Assembly (NCBI RefSeq): GCF_002261425.1
Contig: NZ_NEVJ01000003.1
Span: forward strand, 2,666,001 to 2,730,000
Direction of reading: 5' to 3'
Length of the DNA: 64,000 nt
DNA from: Bordetella genomosp. 9
GTDB lineage: Bacteria; Pseudomonadota; Gammaproteobacteria; Burkholderiales; Burkholderiaceae_B
In this document: positions 62,066 through 64,000 of the stretch, piece after piece
Position numbering within the stretch: the stretch's first letter is position 1
Layout of the letters: every line of letters begins with the position of its first letter
Translations under genes and position numbers: made by a program
Notes under the pieces: model-generated
What the model was told of the DNA's origin: nothing
What the model saw: the letters and a program-made list of their open reading frames with translations, nothing else
The model's database searches: none

Positions 62066-63048
62066 TATTCGCCCTTTGCGCCCGTCAGTTTGATGATGCG
62101 GCCGTACTTCACCGATTCTTCTTCCATGAAACGCGCGAACGCCTCGGGACCGGACGGCGCCGCCTCGACGCCCAGCTCGGCCAGCTGCTTTTGCAGGTCA
62201 GGGCTTTGCAGCACGCGACGTATCTCCTCGCTGAGCCGCGCCACGAGTGCGGGCGGCGTCGACGCCGGCGCGACCACGCCGTACCAGGTCATGAATGCGA
62301 AATCGGGCAGGCCGGCCTCCGCCACGGTCGGGATGTCCGGCGCGATGGGCGAGCGCTTGGCGCCCGATACCGCCAGGCCGTTCAGGCGGCCGTTGCGCAC
62401 CTGCGGCAAGCCGGTCGACATGCCGGTGAACATCACATCGACCTGTCCGCCCATCACGTCGGCGAGCGCCGGCGCCACGCCCTTGTAGGGCACGTGCACC
62501 AGGTCGATATTCGCCAGCGCACGCAACCATTCCATGGCGAGGTAGTGCGGCGTGCCGTTGCCGATCGAGGCGTAGGTGATCTTGCCGGGCCGCGCGCGGG
62601 CAGCCTCGATAAGTCCCTTTACCGTGGATGGACCGGTCTTGGGATTGGCGACCAGGATGAAGGGAACGGAAACCAGCTGCGCCACCGGCGCGAAGTCCTT
62701 GCGCCAGTCGTAGGACAGCTTCTGTCCGAAGAAATAAGGATTGAGCACGTGCGAGTCGGTCACCAGCCCGATCGTGTAGCCATCGCCCGGCGCGCGGGCC
62801 ACCGCCTCGGTGCCGATGATGGTGCTGGCGCCGGGCCGGTTGTCGATGATGACGGGCTGTCCCAGGCTGTCGGACATCCGCTTGCCGACGGCGCGCGCGA
62901 CGATGTCCGTGCCGCCGCCGGCGGGATAGGGCACGATGAAGCGGATAGGCTTGTCAGGCCACCCGGCATGCGCGGGATGTGCCACGTGCGCGCCCAGCAG
63001 CAGTCCCAGGGCCACCGCGGCGCGGGCCCATTTTCTTGCGATCGACAT
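62065..63048 (-). CDS. Bug/TctC-family periplasmic solute receptor
   Basis: A 327-residue receptor. Its signal peptide ends near HPAHA (residue 28). IRFIVPYPAGGGTDIVAR is the ligand loop with the canonical PAGGGTD. HVPYKGVAPALADVMGG and the FMTWYGVVAPASTP segment follow. GGAGA precedes the ATG at 63048. It is the second gene of the operon and probably binds the primary substrate. Confidence 0.93.
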   Translation of the reverse strand: MSIARKWARAAVALGLLLGAHVAHPAHAGWPDKPIRFIVPYPAGGGTDIVARAVGKRMSDSLGQPVIIDNRPGASTIIGTEAVARAPGDGYTIGLVTDSHVLNPYFFGQKLSYDWRKDFAPVAQLVSVPFILVANPKTGPSTVKGLIEAARARPGKITYASIGNGTPHYLAMEWLRALANIDLVHVPYKGVAPALADVMGGQVDVMFTGMSTGLPQVRNGRLNGLAVSGAKRSPIAPDIPTVAEAGLPDFAFMTWYGVVAPASTPPALVARLSEEIRRVLQSPDLQKQLAELGVEAAPSGPEAFARFMEEESVKYGRIIKLTGAKGE

Positions 63049-63056
63049 GGCGTCTC

Positions 63057-63851
63057 CTAACGACCGGCGTCGGCCGGCGTCTGGTCCTGGCGGCTGGCTT
63101 CCTCTTCGGTGCGCAGCCATATCTCGCGGGCGATGGGATTGCCCTGCTCTTCGACCAGGTGTCCCACCAGGCCGACCGCGCGCCCGATCACGGCGATGCC
63201 GCGCGCCGCTTTCCAGGAAATGCCCAGCTCGCAGCACAGGGCGCCGATGGCGCCCGTCGCGTTCACGGGCAGTGGCTTGTCGTAGGCGGCCTGCGCATGG
63301 CGTCCGATAGCCTGCATCAGTTCGACGTAGCGCCCCGCATGGCCCTCCTGCGCGGCCACCTCGAACAGCCGCGCCGTGCGGGGGTCCTGCGGCTTGTGCA
63401 GGTTGTGTCCGACACCGGGGATGGAGCGGCCCTTCGCGCGGAAGTCGGCCACGATATCGCGGGCCAGCGAGTCGGCGTCCGCGCCATTGTGCTGTTCCCA
63501 GGCTTCGTGAAGCATGCGCGCGGCGCCCTCGGCGGTGCCGGCGAAGGTGGTGCCCATGCCGCACAGGCCGGCCGCGACCGCGGCCTGCAGGGATTCCGGC
63601 GCCCCCAGGTAGACCAGCCGTGTGGCGATGGCCATGGGCGTCATGCCATGTTCGACTAGTGTGACCAGAATGGCGTTGAAGACCCGCGATTGATGCGCGT
63701 CGGGCAGGCGCCCGGTCATCTCCAGGTACGCCATATCGCCCAGATTGAGCGTACCGATGACATCCTTAACCAGGTCCCGTCCCTGCACGAAGATGCGGTC
63801 GGGCGTGCTGCGGCCCATGCCGCTGCGGATAGGCTTATTGTGTTTATTCAT
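63057..63851 (-). CDS. Citryl-CoA lyase / citrate-synthase-like protein
   Basis: A 264-residue short citrate-synthase-family protein. Conserved active-site elements: SIPGVGHNLHKPQDPR (His and Asp) and an N-terminal DMAYLEMTGRLPDAHQ. At about two-thirds of the length of citrate synthase it matches stand-alone citryl-CoA-lyase-type domains, so it may cleave or form a citryl-, citramalyl- or related hydroxyacyl-CoA. AGGAGA precedes the ATG at 63851. It is the first gene of the leftward operon. Confidence 0.85.
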   Translation of the reverse strand: MNKHNKPIRSGMGRSTPDRIFVQGRDLVKDVIGTLNLGDMAYLEMTGRLPDAHQSRVFNAILVTLVEHGMTPMAIATRLVYLGAPESLQAAVAAGLCGMGTTFAGTAEGAARMLHEAWEQHNGADADSLARDIVADFRAKGRSIPGVGHNLHKPQDPRTARLFEVAAQEGHAGRYVELMQAIGRHAQAAYDKPLPVNATGAIGALCCELGISWKAARGIAVIGRAVGLVGHLVEEQGNPIAREIWLRTEEEASRQDQTPADAGR

Positions 63852-64000
63852 GTTGTCTCCTGCCCCCTTTTTATGAGGCTTGGCGGGTGACATCGGTCAC
63901 CTCTTGGAGACGAAAGATAGGCCAGGGCGTCAGACCCTGTCCAATAGACGGCCGTAATCCTCTGTATGCGGGAAACGCATAGTCCTCGCGGCGCGGCGAG
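63852..64000. promoter_or_regulatory. Upstream region of the right-hand operon with inverted repeat
   Basis: The last 149 bp hold no gene. TATGCG-N5-CGCATA at 63965-63981 is a perfect inverted repeat that contains a T-N11-A core, the pattern of LysR-type binding sites. A divergent regulator just beyond the window is plausible. Confidence 0.4.

Noticed and set aside
1..64000. tRNA, rRNA, insertion sequence, prophage or integrase genes
   Set aside because: I looked for characteristic motifs, terminal repeats and composition breaks, and found none.

Overview
The window is 64 kb of high-GC, densely packed chromosomal DNA. Codon use is strongly GC-biased at third positions. It carries four tripartite-tricarboxylate 'Bug' (TctC-type) solute receptors without membrane partners and long catabolic operons, which together suggest a betaproteobacterium of the Bordetella/Achromobacter type (Alcaligenaceae). 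No rRNA, tRNA, phage, insertion sequence or CRISPR array was seen.

Layout, left to right. 1-2.3 kb: the start of a NUDIX/NrtR-like gene, an aldo/keto reductase and a TetR regulator. 2.6-13.1 kb: a ten-gene operon with three amidase-signature enzymes, two AtzG-like small proteins and a complete oligopeptide-type ABC importer, read divergently from the TetR gene. 13.1-17.1 kb (minus strand): a PaoABC-like periplasmic molybdenum aldehyde oxidoreductase. 17.4-19.8 kb: an orphan 7TM histidine kinase. 19.95-26.3 kb: a compact non-ribosomal-peptide-like cluster with an AsnO/VioC-like Fe(II)/2-oxoglutarate amino-acid hydroxylase, an A-T-TE mono-module whose specificity residues read as glutamine, a Bcr/CflA-type exporter and a fourth amidase. 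A secreted fumarase/argininosuccinate-lyase-superfamily enzyme follows. This cluster is the best candidate for an undescribed system.

28.0-32.9 kb holds single genes: a YcaQ-type glycosylase, a small possible RHH protein, an unknown gene behind a strong terminator with an alternative hairpin, a PEBP protein, an unknown protein, a PAS-LuxR regulator and a cupin. 33.0-39.3 kb is a catabolic operon (SDR, DUF35, cysteine-less thiolase-like protein, two-subunit CoA transferase, Bug receptor, PcaB-like lyase) behind a near-consensus sigma-70 promoter that overlaps a perfect palindrome. 39.5-46.1 kb looks like an oxygen-limitation island: DUF2244, DUF2243, hemerythrin, then an FNR/ANR box followed by PRPP synthetase, a beta-CASP hydrolase and an AMP/thymidine phosphorylase.

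46.1-51.6 kb: an S15/CocE-type hydrolase with its own oligopeptide-binding protein, a divergent LysR regulator and a GST-fold protein. 51.6-63.9 kb (minus strand): a tightly coupled catabolic operon with a citryl-CoA-lyase-like protein, three Bug receptors, two acyl-CoA dehydrogenases, a dienelactone hydrolase, a type III CoA transferase, an enolase-superfamily enzyme, a MaoC hydratase, an acyl-CoA ligase and a LysR gene. It probably takes up and breaks down a branched or dicarboxylic acid through CoA thioesters. All functions are read from sequence motifs and gene context; no database search was possible.
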